Part shown: positions 11,463 to 24,179 of the stretch, piece after piece | How the letters are laid out: each line of letters starts with the position of its first letter | How positions within the stretch are numbered: the stretch's first letter is position 1 | Assembly: GCF_000003855.2 (NCBI RefSeq) | Contig: NW_003101679.1 | Span: forward strand, 3,613,558 to 3,677,557 | Length of the DNA: 64,000 nt | Reading direction: 5' to 3' | Source: Blastomyces gilchristii SLH14081 | Lineage: Eukaryota > Ascomycota > Eurotiomycetes > Onygenales > Ajellomycetaceae | The notes under the pieces: generated by a model | Told to the model about the DNA's origin: nothing | Database searches by the model: none | The model's input: the letters and a program-made list of their open reading frames with translations, nothing else | Made by a program: the position numbers and the translations under genes

Positions 11463-13744
11463 ACATTATCACATTATTCAGATATATTATTATGAAGACA
11501 TTCAGATATACATAAAGTGTTTTATTAATAAAAGACTGAAATACTGTGAGAGTATTAGTCAAATTAAAAGATATCACTAGATATTCAAATAATGTCAGCA
11601 CAGTTGCAAAGACAGTCTTTCATTCATCTTCAGACTGTATTCACAGCTATGTATATATATTAATCACATTCAGTTGTGTGAATATAACAGCTCTTATAAG
11701 ACAGTTAATCACATTCTCAATCAGAGATAGAGAATAGCAACTCTTTATAGTCTTGAAGTTTAGATTGTGATAGTTTATATATAATCTGAGATCTTTATTC
11801 TTCTTCTTCATGAATATCACAGAGACTTCTACAGAGGCCTGTAAATATCAGATAAAGTCATTCTTCAGATTCTTCTTTATATAAGTCTGTAAGATCTCTC
11901 TCTTATAATGAAAGAGTTTATAGATTAGTTCTCAGAAGAGTTTCTACTCTTCTATTAAATCTATTATTAGATTCTTCTTACAGTGAGATGAAAGCTCAGC
12001 TGTCTTAACTGAACTAAATATCTCTGTGAGATCTTGATATTTCTCTGATATCTGAAGCTCAGTTTTCATAACTGTAAAGCTCTCAAATATTTATAAAGTT
12101 ATTATATAGATGAGCTTATCTTCTCTACTTAACTCTGCAGTATCAACTGATTCTATCTCTATGAGTAAGTCTGTTAACACTGATCAGAAGTATAAATCTG
12201 ACTCATAGACAGCTATGTATAAATTATGTCTTTAAAGTTATACAAGTCTTAACTACATGTTATCTATAATATTTATAATAATTACAGTTTCTGTAAATCT
12301 TCTTCAAGTTCTGAAGAGATCTTATAATTGAAAGATGATTCTTATAAGTCTCTCAGTTCTCAGATCTGAGTTCTCACACTCTGCTTATTATAAGAGCAGA
12401 TTCTCAGTTTTCATCACTCAGCTTATTCACTCTGTGTGTTTTAGAGATACTACAGTTATCTGAGATTTCAAGTTTATTAATACTTTTTATACTGATAGAG
12501 TAACAGTACTATAGCACAGTCTCTCTTTATAAGTATATATTTTTATTAAGAGAGTAACAGATTCAGATATCAGCTTCAAGACTTTTAAGAAGATTATTAC
12601 TGACTCTGTTCATAACTTTTTAAATTTCTATTTTAATTTCTCTAAAGAGTTTGTATGAAGATATTCTTATTTAGAACAGATAAAGTAGAGACTATTTTTC
12701 TTAATCTCTCTATATATACTCTATTTATAGAAGCTTGTGAAGCTCTCTCTTTCTACTCTATAGTTAGATATGAATCTCTCTGTATCTTATTATCTTTTTC
12801 TAATAAATCTATTCTCAGTTGTTCTGACTCTTATAAGACTGATTAATAATCTACTCTTTATAGATCTGTGACTCTTACAGTAATCTATAAGCAGTGAATA
12901 AGAGTTATCAGTTTCTTCAGAGTTAAGAACTTAGAGTCTTATTCAATAAGCTTATTCTATATATCTTTATTCAGTCTTTTTATAAATATCATTATTCAGA
13001 TCTTATTTCAGAGACCTGTTTTCACAGATCTTAATTCATATCATAATTTTATAAAGTACTGTGAGTAGTCTTTATCAGATTTCTCATCTCTTTTTCTAAT
13101 ATTAATGATTACAGCTTAGATATTCTCTGTTCAGCTTGTAGAGTTCTTTAACTTATTCTCTAGATAGATTTTAAGAACAGATCAGTGAAATCTCTTATAA
13201 TTATTCTCTAGATAATTTAGTCAGTTCTTGACTTCAGTGTAATAGAGATCTGTTATTATATAGATAACAGTTACTTTATCTTTCATATTATATAGCTGAG
13301 CTTGTAAGTAAATTTTAAATAGAAACTTATAAAAGCTTTTATAGATTATAATTCAATAGATAATCTTAAGTAGTTATAGCTTAAGAAAGTTTCTTTTCAG
13401 TTCATAGATATCTCTGAAGATCATGTCTAAAGACTCAGTTCAAGAGTGCTTACAGATAGTAAGTATTTCTTATAGAAAAATAGCTTAATATTATAGAAGA
13501 TGCTCAAGAATATTCTTCACTGAAATTAATTTATTTATTAGTTCAGAGAGTTTCTCTGTTACAGATATAGAGAATAATATTCTGTAAGTAATTGATAAGT
13601 TCTCTAAGACTTCTTTTATAAGAGTGATTCATGATTTAAGTGACTGCTTCTAAGTGTCTGCAGTAAAATTCACAGAGATTAGAGTATACAAGTTTCTAGT
13701 TCTTTCAGTTATAATAGACAGTTACTGACTGACAGAGCTTGAAA
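11463..13744 (-). pseudogene. Degenerate RT start and gag of B2
   Basis: Minus strand. The ORF 11410-11601 gives an RT segment FQSFINKTLYVYLNVFIIIYLNN, with the same YLNN replacement of YLDD seen in B1. The RT region runs up to about 12250 and the presumed gag to the LTR. Stops are frequent. Continues on the far side of B1 at 3731-3748 and below. Confidence 0.75.
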
Positions 13745-14002
13745 TGTAAGAATAAGTGCTTACACATAATTATTCAGATGTTTGCAGCTTGATGTGATAT
13801 ATACTGTTAACTACTAGAAGTATTCACAGTAGAAAAATAAAATGTAGAAGTTAAATGTATAATAGTATTCAAGCTGAGTTATAAATATTAGTCATGAACT
13901 TCAGTCTATATAGTTGTGTGTAGTCAAAAGCCGCTAACTCTATTGATTACATAAGAGATAGTAATAGAGGTAAAGAATCTGTAAGAAGCGGGATTTCTTA
14001 CA
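13745..14002 (-). repeat. 5' LTR of B2
   Basis: 258-bp reverse-oriented LTR, TGTAAGAATAAGTGC...GCGGGATTTCTTACA. It retains the GCGGGA motif lost in other copies. Confidence 0.9.
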
Positions 14003-14540
14003 TTCTGAGAATTCTTAGATACTAATTCTCACTGATTTTAAAGTTAACAGCTCTCTGAGTACTTTAAGTTAGATTATTACTAGAGTGATTAAGATCTAGA
14101 GTGTCTGTAAAATAGTAAATTATTATCAAGTTTAACTGATTAAATCTCATTTCTCTCACTCTAGACATTCACTTTCAGAGAATTGAAATTTAAAAACTAT
14201 TTAATTAGAATACTCTGAGCCTAGTAAGAATCTAGATAAGACAAGATCTAGACACTCTTAATAGATGATTAGTGTAAGTAAGACTATAACAGTTAATTGA
14301 TAGACCGAAATACTGAGATTGACAGCTGAAAGATTAAAGACTTAACTAGAATTGAGTAGCTCTGATATTATTTGTAGTGAGAATCTCACTTATAAGTAAG
14401 TGAGTTATAGAAGCTAGCTGAGTGATGACTCTCTAGAGAGAATAATAACTTCTGAAGCAGGTCTGAGAGCACAGAGACAGTAGTCAGTTATATAGAGTGT
14501 TAAAATATGTATATAGCTTAAGATATAAACTGCAGAGATC
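14003..14540. other. Unassigned RIP-mutated DNA
   Basis: AT-rich sequence with the same substitution style as the transposons, but I could not match it to any other element in the window. No ORF or motif recognised. Confidence 0.4.
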
Positions 14541-14659
14541 TTATTCTATAGTTTTCTTTCTGTTCTTTTCTATCTACTTCTTTAATATGTTTATTTTTAA
14601 GACTTTATTCTCTTTTCTTTTGTCATAATATTTCTAAATAATTTCAAAGTATTAGAAGG
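14541..14659 (+). mobile_element. LINE L3, left part of 3' UTR
   Basis: Matches the LINE 3' region near 53870-53990 (CTATCTAC..TTTAAGACT..TTTCAAAGTATTAGAAG). Interrupted at 14659 by chromovirus A2; it resumes at 31927. The 5-bp duplication is GAAGG on the left and GAAGA on the right. Confidence 0.8.
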
Positions 14660-15032
14660 TGTAAGAGGCCTACACTGAATAGATCAGTGTAATAAATAGA
14701 ACTTATATAATAAAGAGAAAAATGTTAAAGAAGGAAAAGAAAGAGAAAGTACAAGAATTAATGATTAAAGTGAATATTTATACATGTATGTGATGATGTA
14801 TGTGGTGAAGCTTCAGAGTGGAAAAATTTACACGCATTTGTAGCAGCCAAGAATTAGTGATTAAGAATTACTGAGAATCAGAGTGTACATGTTTATATGC
14901 ATTTATAGCAGCTGAGGATCAGTGATTGAGAATGATCAAGAATTGAAGTATACATGTTCAAGAATGAAGTGATAGAAATCTGTGAAGTGTAACAGAATAG
15001 TCTATATGATTGATCAGGCGCAGCCCGCCACA
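14660..15032 (-). repeat. 3' LTR of A2 with internal 65-bp duplication
   Basis: 373 bp. Two copies of an approximately 65-bp unit begin GCATTTGTAGCAGCC (14834) and GCATTTATAGCAGCT (14899). The outer ends keep GC (GGCGCAGCCCGCCACA) while the middle is AT-rich. Confidence 0.9.
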
Positions 15033-15039
15033 TTAGTCC

Positions 15040-18000
15040 CCTTCTTTCAGAAGCAGTTCTCATTAATCAAGAGTCACTGTTTCAGATAACATGAAACTCA
15101 GAGTTCAGGTTGATTAATCATAGCTGACTCATTTCACAAGATATTGTCAGCTGCGGTTACAGAGTCTCTCATTGAGAATATTCTCAATCTCTCACTCAAG
15201 CTCATTATCTTCTTCTATGATGCCTGGCAACTGTCAGTCAGAAGTTAGTTAAGAAGGAAATGAGTCAGTGATAATGCAGTGAAGCAAGCTTGTATGAAAG
15301 ACATCATGAATTTCTAGTAATATGTCAAGATAATAGTTATGACTATCTAGAACTTCTATCACTTTATACTTAATACAATGATAATCTAGTGTATAAGATG
15401 AACATGTGATCTGGATATTCTTAAGATTCAATCATATCAAGTCTTCTATCTTATATTGTTCAGTGAAATCTCAGTGAATATTGATTTAATTCTCTTGATC
15501 TTGTTTTACAGTTGTCATGAAGATCTCTGCTTAATCACAGATATTCTGAAGTTTTATTACTATATTATCAGTAATCTGAATTGAACTGTGAGAGTTCAGT
15601 GTGAACTGTGTAATCTCTAGAAGATTCAACATCTTCATATAATAACTGTGTGTAAGAAAGAACAGCCTTATATCTGTTGATATAGTATCTTATTCATTGA
15701 TAGCAACCTCTGCATATAGAAGCAGATCATGTCAATCATCTTATAAGTGATTGCAGAACTTATAGAGATAATTCTTTACAGTCTGAATTATCTGTTCTGA
15801 TGCATTATCAGTCTCAGAGTGATAGACAGTTGACAGACAGTGTGTAATCTTGAAAAATTGACAGATTCTTGTTCAGAGAGTACTCACAAATTGACAGCTC
15901 TGATCTGATATTATAGATCTTGACAATTCATGTATCTGATAGAATGAGCTTTGTAGAAAAGCTTCAGTGACTTGTTCAGCATTTATCTTATTACAAGGTT
16001 TCAATATTACATCTTTACTTAATTAATTCACAATGACTAGAATGTTCTTACAACTCTTACTCTCAGAGAGATTAATAATAAAGTCAATTATCATATCTCA
16101 TCAGATTCTATTAGAAATATCAAGCAGTTTCAGCAGGTCTTTTCTACAGTTCTTTTATAAGATGATAGAAGAACAATAATTACAGTTTCAGATAAAACAT
16201 CTGATACTGTTTAATATCTCAGATCAGTAGAATTCTCAAGAGATTATTCAGTACAGTTATTCACAGTCTGAATGATCAGTTATACACAAATCATGTATCT
16301 CTTACATTATTCAGATGTGTAAGAGTTCAGAGTGAGAGACTCAGTGTTATTTACATAATTATAAAGTGTTATTATCATCAATTGAACATTCTGAGATATC
16401 AGTTCTTATACATAGTTCTAGAGAAAATTGAGATACTTCTTAACATACTGTTTCAATGAGAGTCTGAGGAAGTTCATCAGTCTGAGCTACTGTATGTCAC
16501 AGTTCATTCAGTGTAGAAGAAGTGAAGATATTAATGTCAGTATCAGTTCAGAGAGAGAATGTTCTAATCAGAGAAACATATATAGTGTCATGAGTTGTTC
16601 TATCTTGATCAATCAATATCTTCAGATTTAAGAGTCAGTACTCTCAGTTCATTCAATAAGTGTCTGTTATATCAGAAGACATATCTTGCTCTTGTTATAA
16701 GAGAGTATCTGTTATCAAGTTCTGACTGTCAGAGCAGTAGTATATCATAAAATGAAAGCAGCTTTAGAACTCAGATTATTATATCTGTTATTCAGTGAGT
16801 TTACAGATAGTTGTAAAGTACTTAAGATTCTTATAATCTGTGATTATCTCAAATTCAGAGATGCTTCAGAGTTCAGAGTCTCATTTTTCTAGATAGTATA
16901 TAATTACAAGAAGTTTCCTATCATAGATCTTATAACTGTGTTTAGCAGGCCTCAGTTTCTTAGATATAAAGATGTATAATTGTAAGATATCTTTATCATC
17001 ATATTACAATATAGCTTCTTCTGTGACATAGTCAGAGAAATTAGATTCAACAACTATTTCATAATCAGAATCAAATATTATAAGCAGAGAGATATTAATG
17101 AATATCTTCTTTATCTGAATGAATGCAGCTTCAGTATATACTAATCACTGAAATACTGAGTTCTTCTTAGTGAGTTCTGTAAGTAATCTTATAATATCTG
17201 AGAATTTTTAATTAAATCATCTGTAGAAGTTAGTGAATCTGATGAAGCTTTGTACATCTTTCACAGTATACAGAGCTTCTCATTCAAGAATAGCAGAGAC
17301 TTTCTCAGAATTCATTTGAATTTCCTTGTCAGCTTCTATAATAAAACTCAGATATTTGATACTCTTGACTTCAAAATCATACTTATTAATATCTATTAAT
17401 AGTTCTGCTTCTTATAATCATTGTAATACTCTTCATACATGTTCTTGATATTCTTTTCTGAACCTGTCAGTGAAGATGAGAATGTCATCAAGATATATAG
17501 ATGCAAATTTATCAAGGAAATCCCAGAGTGCTCAGTTGATATACTTTTGAAATATATTAGAGACATTAGCCAGTTCAAAGAGAATAATCACTCATTCAAA
17601 GAGATTATAACATGTCAGAAATGCTGTAAGTAGACTGGCCGCTGGGATGATGAATTTCACATTTGATCCCATTTGATCTGGTCCCATACATTTCTTGGCG
17701 TGAATCCCGCTGGGACTGGCTATCAAAAAAACATGTAAAGTGACTATATATCAGATCTTAAAATGGAACCATGACTTGAAAAAAATAAGAAAGTGGTCCC
17801 ATTTGGTCCCATTTAGTCCCATTCTTGGTATAAAGTTACTATTTTTAGACATTTTAAGGTTTTTTTTAGACTATTTTTAATTTTTTAAAAAGTAACGCTT
17901 TTTGGTAACGCTCAAATGAGATTTAAAGTCATTTAAAGCAATAAAAATAATTTAAATTGAGAAGTGGAAATCATGGTCCCATTTGGAAAATGTGACAAGA

Positions 18001-19278
18001 GTAGACAGTAAGTCCCACTGGAACAGTATGAGACTACTATCGAATGTTAAAACCGTGTAATGGGATCAGTCGAATTGGTAATGAGACTATCAAAAAATCT
18101 GGTCCTGGTCTCAGACACGGTCACACGGTCAGTCTAGCTGTAAGTCATTCATCTTCTACAGTGATACAGATCTTATGAAATACAGTGATGACATCTAGTT
18201 TCATAAACTATTGAGCTTGTTCAATGTGAGCTGGGGTTTCATTGATCAGAGATAAAGAATAGTAGTTCTTCTTGATTAATCTGTTCAATTCTCAATAATC
18301 TATACAGAATTGAAGTTCTTCATCTGGTTTCTTTGCAAAGAGAATAGAAGCTGCAGCAGAGAAATTACTAACACATATGAATTTCTTATTCAATAGATTG
18401 TTAAGTGTCTTTCAAAGAAGAAGAAGTTTATCTCAGAACATGTTATAAAGAGAGCCTTATAATGATTCAGAATTCTTACTGTTCTTCTTTTTCAACTTCA
18501 TACTGTGATTCACTTCTGAACCTTGTAAGAGAGATAGATTTATAACATTATTATCTTATCAGAAGACATCTAGATATTCATGATATTATTGAGAAAGTTT
18601 CATATAAGAATCTATTATTATAGTATAGAATAACTTTTCTAGAGTCTTTTTAATATCAGTCAGACTGATGAAATAGATTGATACATAGTTCTACTATCAG
18701 TGATTCTTTCAGTGACTTCTTCTTCTGAACATTTCATAGATATTGACAGAGATCTGTGTCAGATTCATGATCTTGTGAATGTTATCTTTGTGAACCCTAT
18801 CATTGTTAGAGAATATTAAACTTCTGTTTTAAGTATTTAATAAGATGTTTTATTCAGATAGTCAGATAAGTTCTAATATAAGATTATAATCAAGATTATC
18901 AACTTCATATACATAGACATCTTCACACTGATGTTCTCTGATATCTATGTTTAGTTTCATCATGTAACAGATGTAAACATCTTTTGAATCATTAAATTCT
19001 GCAAGAAGTCAGAGTTTTGATAAGAAGAAACACTGAAGATTAGAATATCTTACAACTGAAGATTTAATCATTGCATAGTAACATAGATCACTGTCTATCA
19101 TGACTTTCATATTATACATGTTATTAATCACAGTAGATACAAGAATCATATTCATTGTCATTTTCTCTTCAAATCATTGTTATTCAACCTCTTCAAGCTC
19201 CTGTTTACAAATTTAAACAGAAGCTAATCTTTTCTCTGTTTCATCAGAGCATTCTCATAGTTATTTTTCAAATCTTTC
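15040..19278 (-). pseudogene. Degenerate pol of A2 (RT, RNase H, integrase, chromodomain)
   Basis: Minus strand, interrupted by MITE M1 in the RT. RT shows IYLDDILIFTD with YLDD intact at 17484-17495. Integrase shows SIISDQSCQFVS (Asp 15903-15905) and Glu 15795-15797, 35 residues apart (DD35E), followed by the GPY/F-type module YKVIEVLDSHNYYLDI and VFHTSLL (ORF 15249-15431). A chromodomain ends the protein: EIENILNER...QYLVK.VSYD (about 15060-15215), with the Trp after QYLVK turned into TGA. Many stops; non-functional. Confidence 0.85.
17631..18136. mobile_element. hAT-type MITE, copy M1
   Basis: 506 bp with terminal inverted repeats TAGACTGGCCG / (reverse complement) TAGACTGACCGTG and a perfect 8-bp target duplication GCTGTAAG (17623-17630, 18137-18144). 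An 8-bp TSD with TAG-starting terminal repeats indicates the hAT superfamily. No coding capacity. It holds several GGTCCCATTT-like repeats. It is much less RIP-mutated than the chromovirus RT it interrupts, so it arrived late. Confidence 0.93.
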
Positions 19279-19288
19279 TTCACTGCAA

Positions 19289-19319
<31 letters not shown>

Positions 19320-19676
19320 CTTCAATTATAGATGTATGCAGTCAGAGACTATGACATCTACCTGAGAACTTTTAGTTCTCAGGGTTTTTCCTATATCTGT
19401 AAAGTTAACTATTATACATTCATCAATTTCAGATATGCAAAATCAGAAAATTCCAGCTCAGAATACAAAAACTGTTTACAAATTGCAGTGTTTTAACATC
19501 TTCTGATACTTTGAAATCATTTGACAATATCATGACAAAGGAAAAGAGAACACAGTCTTAAAGATAGACACATTAAATAGATAGATAGAAAGGAATTGAA
19601 AGGAAAAGATAAAGTAAAGAGAGACTGTAACAAAACAAATTATTAAAAGATAGTATATAGCTGTTTTAACAGACTA

Positions 19677-22600
19677 TATCTGATTGATTTCCTTCTCTTC
19701 ATATTCAGATAATTCTGAATTTAGCCATTTTCTTGTAGCTGCTTGAGTTTCTGATAGAAAGTTTATTAAGTATTTAATTTCTCTCTCAGTTGAGAATAAG
19801 AATCTTATATTTAATTGATTTAGATCATACTTCTCTTTCAATCTGGCTCTGAGACTATTGTATAATGCACAGTGCATTATAATATACTCAGAATTCTCAT
19901 TTGTATTGCAGAATAAGCATTCTATTAAGTCAAATCTATCATCAAATCTTTGTATATAAGATTTGAAATAGCCATGTCCTAGTTTTAGCTGTATTATAGA
20001 TGAGAATATTTTCTTTTTACATTTAATTGAACAAGATTTTCACTTGAGTTTTGTTTCAAATCTTGAATAATGTATACTCTTCTTTTATTTCTGCCAGCTT
20101 TCATTTCACTTATCTAAACAAGATTCTTTTATTTTTCTCTTTATAAAAGACCAGAATATAATTTTTTGAATAGATCTGCTTAATTCTGCACTCTTTTTTA
20201 CAGCTGAATCAGCCAATTCATTGCCATGAATATTCATATGAGCAGGAACTCAGTGTAGGTGAATTATCAGCTTTGATATTGTTCTCTTTTAAATTTTTAA
20301 AACAGAGTTTAAGATCAGTTCAAGATTCATTTGATCATTATGAATCTGACTATTTCTAAGTATTTTTAAAGCAGTTTGACTATCAGAGAATATTCATGTC
20401 TCTTTCAAACTATTTCCTCTTTTATGAGATTTTATTTCAATGAGTTTGAAAGCTTTCACTATTACACATAGTTCAGTATCAAAGACTTCAGATTCACAGT
20501 CTAGATTTCAGAAATCTGAGATAAAATTGATATTATCTTCAGTATAAGCAATGCCTGCATCTAATCTATTCAAATTCTCATTTTTTGAGTCATCTGAATA
20601 AATCAGAATAGAGTCTTTTATATTGATTGTAGAAATTCTCTTCAAATGCTGTTCATATTCTTTCTCTTTTGATAGTTCACTTATTTATAAGTCTATAAGA
20701 GATTCAAGCTTTTCTCTTCAGAGAGATAGCTTCTCATGATCAACTTTTTCAACATTTAAAGAAGAAAATTGATTTTTAATCAAAGAGCATAGTCTGTACA
20801 GTTGAGAAGGCATTTTCTTTAAAGAATTGTTTTCATTTCAATCAAGAAATCTATTTCAATTCAGTTTATTTCCAGAGTTAATTAATGAAAATGAAGAAGA
20901 GACTCTTTCTCTGATTATATAATTTGAGCTCATCTTTATAACTCTCAGAGCATAGTTCATACAGGCCTTTTCAAATCTAATAGCAGGAGAAGGAATTGAA
21001 GCTTCAATTTTCATTGCTTTAATAGAAGATGATTTAAATGCTCTCAGAATTCTTCTCAAAACTCTGTTTTACAGACTTTGAAAGAGTTCAGTGAAATTCT
21101 CTTGATTATTTTATCAAACTTGAACTTCATAATCAGCTACTGATGTAATACAGGCTATATATAACTGTCTCATAGCCTGGAAGAATAGACCTCTCTCTGT
21201 ATTTCATAGTCTGATTATGTTATTCAATAGTCTTTCTGCCTTGATAGTTCTTTGTTGAATGTGATATTTAAAATTTAACTTGGAGTTTAATCATACTTCT
21301 AATCATTTGACATTTACACTGGGTTTAATCTCTCTATTTAAAAGAGTTAGAGATAGTTCTTTCTCATTGAATCTAGAAAAGAAATGAATTAACTCAGTTT
21401 TATTCATATTAAATTGAATTTAATTGATATCTGCTCTAATAAAGATTTTCTTTACAGCTTCTTCAATCACTTTTAAATTCTCTTTGATAGTTTTTAAGCT
21501 GTAGACTAGATCAATATCATTCATATAACTCAGAGATTACACTATTCTCATATTTCTATTTTTGAATAGATATACAGTGTATATTACAAATAAAATGAGT
21601 GAGATTGAAGATTCTTATGATACTTCTATTTTTATCTCAGTCTTATCTTGTTTCATTTTATCAAAGAAAAGTTGTATAATTCTTTTAGATATAAAACAGT
21701 TAACTCATTTTATTAGAGAAAGTAACAGTTTTAACATCTTCAATATCTGAATTAACTTTGACTTTGAAATATGATTAAATGCTTCTTTTATATCAATAAA
21801 AACTGCAGTTGAGACCAGATCTTCATGCTTTGCTATTTGAATATCATGAACAACTGAGAGAATAATGTCAATTGCAGAACACTGTTTTCTATCTCTCATT
21901 TGTTCACTGAATAAAAGAGAATTACTGATAGAGCTTATAAAAGATAGTTGAGTAGCTATTATCTTTTCTAAAACCTTTTCTAGACAGTTCAATAGAGATA
22001 TTACTCTATATAACTTGAGAATTGAAGTTTTTCTATTAGATTTTATAAGAATCACTTCAGTGACTTCTCTCCAGCATTCAGAATGATATTCATTTTTCAA
22101 GAGATTGAAAAAGAGCTCAAAATATTCATTTCTTAAGTAGAAGTATATATTTTGAATAATCAAGTGATTAATTGAATCAGGCCCTGCAGCAGTCTTAACT
22201 GAACTTGAGAAGATAGCTGACTCTAATTTATCTTGAGTAAGATCAGGCCATTCCCAGTCATTTTCATTAATATAGTTGAGAAGTGATATATTCTCTTCCT
22301 CTGAATCTGAATCTGATGAGTTTTGAAAGAGAGTTCTTATAAAAGCTTAATATTTTTTCTCAGAAGAGTTTACTGTATATGATTCATTCTGAAACTTATA
22401 TTTTAAGATTGAAAGTTTTGCTACACTTCTTGTTTTAGTATAGTTAAAAGCTTTAAAAACTTCTTTTTCTTATATTTCTTTAAGAAATTTATTTCAGCAG
22501 TCTGTTTTAGCTTTTTTAATATCTGAAAAATATTCATTTCTGACAGCTTTGAACTCTTCATCAGATATTATATCATTCTTTCAATCTCTTCTAGCAGTAG

Positions 22601-24144
22601 TCAATTGTTTTCTTTTAAATGTGATATTCTCATTTCATCAAGATTTTGAATACTCAGAAGACTTTCTCTTTGAAATATTGTCTTTAACACTTGCTAGAAT
22701 AATAGATGTAATGAGCTTCACTCTATTCTCAAGCATTTCATTTGAGATATCTTGACCAGGATTTCAATACAGCTCACTCTGTCTTTCAGATTTTAACAGT
22801 TTTATACTTTCTTCAACTGCCTTTCAGTCAGCTTTTTCAAAGTTATACTGATTAGAGAGAAGAGAGTTTTCACTCATTTATTCCTCACTCAGTTTAATAT
22901 TAAATTGAATAATCTCATGATCTGATTCTGATATCTCATTTAAATTAATAAATCAGTTTACAAGTCTTTTTTCTATTAGATTTTATGACATGAAGATTAG
23001 ATCTGTAATAGATTTCTGTTTCATGTCTTTTCTAAAGAATGTTTATTGATCAGACTTGTTAACTAAATCTATTAAATGCTTAAAAATTCATTCAATCAGA
23101 TTATCAGCTCTTACTGCTCTTTTGTATTCTGAATTTCATCAGAGATGATGTGCATTGAAATCTCTGACAATTATAGAGTTTCTTGATAAAGTTGTATTCA
23201 GAAATTCTCTATTAATTGTTCAGATGTTATTATTTTTCTTCAATAACTTTTTATTATAGATATTTATAAGCTGTATAGTATCAAACTCATTCTCTTTATC
23301 TATAATATTACTCATCAGAATATCAGGGTCAGACATGATTAGACTGGCCGCCGGGACCATGAATTTCACATTTGGTCCCATTTGGTCTGGTCCCATACAT
23401 TTCTTGGCGTGAATCCCGCTGGGACTGGCTATCAAAAAAACATGTAAAGTGACTATATATCAGATCTTAAAATGGAACCATGACTTGAAAAAAATAAGAA
23501 AGTGGTCCCATTTGGTCCCATTTAGTCCCATTCTTGGCATAAAGTTACTATTTTTAGATATTTTAAGGTTTTTTTTAGACTATTTTTAATTTTTTAAAAA
23601 GTAACGCTTTTTGATAACGCTCAAATGAGATTTAAAGTCATTTAAAGCAATAAAAATAATTTAAATTGAGAAGTGGAAATCATGGTCTCATTTGGAAAAT
23701 GTGACAAGAGTAGACAGTAAGTCTCACTGAGACAGTATGGAACTACTATCTAATGTTAAAACTGTGTAATGGGATCAGTCGAATTGGTAATGAGACTATC
23801 AAAAAATCTGGTCCTGGTCCCAGACATGGTCACACGGTCAGTCTAGACATGATATCAAATCTTAGATTAAATTGATATCTTGATCTCTTTCTTTCATAGA
23901 TCACTACTCTTGACTTTATCTCAGAGTTTTGAGATAAAAAGCAGTAGTAGCTTGAATGAGAAATGACATATTTTTACTCAGTATTAAAATTCCGCTTCTG
24001 AAGCAGTATAAAATCAACTTTTTATTTAAATACAATTTGAAGATAAGAATAAATGCAATTTGAGTTTCTATTCACATTATTTTGAATAAATGTGATTTTT
24101 GAAGAGTTTTTAAACTTTTTTTATTGTTTTTGTTGTATATTCAT
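19677..24144 (-). pseudogene. LINE L1 ORF2 (endonuclease, RT, RNase H), broken
   Basis: Begins at ATG 24144-24142 and reads, with many stops, as an apurinic-like endonuclease, reverse transcriptase (box with YMND at 21516-21527 where L2 and L5 have YVDD), RNase H and a C-terminal CxxC..H..C segment, ending near 19677. MITE M2 (23340-23845) splits the endonuclease part. The layout matches L2 and L5. Confidence 0.82.
23340..23845. mobile_element. hAT-type MITE, copy M2
   Basis: 506 bp, same length and ends as M1, with a perfect 8-bp duplication GACATGAT (23332-23339, 23846-23853). Inserted in the endonuclease region of LINE L1. Differs from M1 by a modest number of mainly C/T and G/A changes. 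Confidence 0.93.
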
Positions 24145-24179
24145 ACTAAAAGAGAGTAGAGTAGAATCTAATCACTATT

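Larger units (their letters stand above)
3008..14002 (-). mobile_element. Chromovirus family B, copy B2, split and 3'-truncated
   Basis: One minus-strand family B element lies in pieces: 3008-3453, 3731-3748 and 11463-13744, plus its 5' LTR 13745-14002. The pieces read as the reverse complement of B1 without gap or overlap once the solo LTR A1 (with TSD GTGTT) and the whole of B1 (with TSD AGAGT) are taken out. The element breaks off in the RT/RNase H part near 3008, so integrase and 3' LTR are missing. It is heavily RIP-mutated. Confidence 0.85.

Noticed and set aside
14003..14540. Further LINE L3 sequence
   Set aside because: I could not align it to the 3' region of L1, L2 or L5, so the LINE assignment is limited to 14541 onward.
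22549..22755. Short ORFs across 2.6-54 kb as small host genes
   Set aside because: They fall inside homologous transposon copies, often antisense, and arise by chance in AT-rich DNA.
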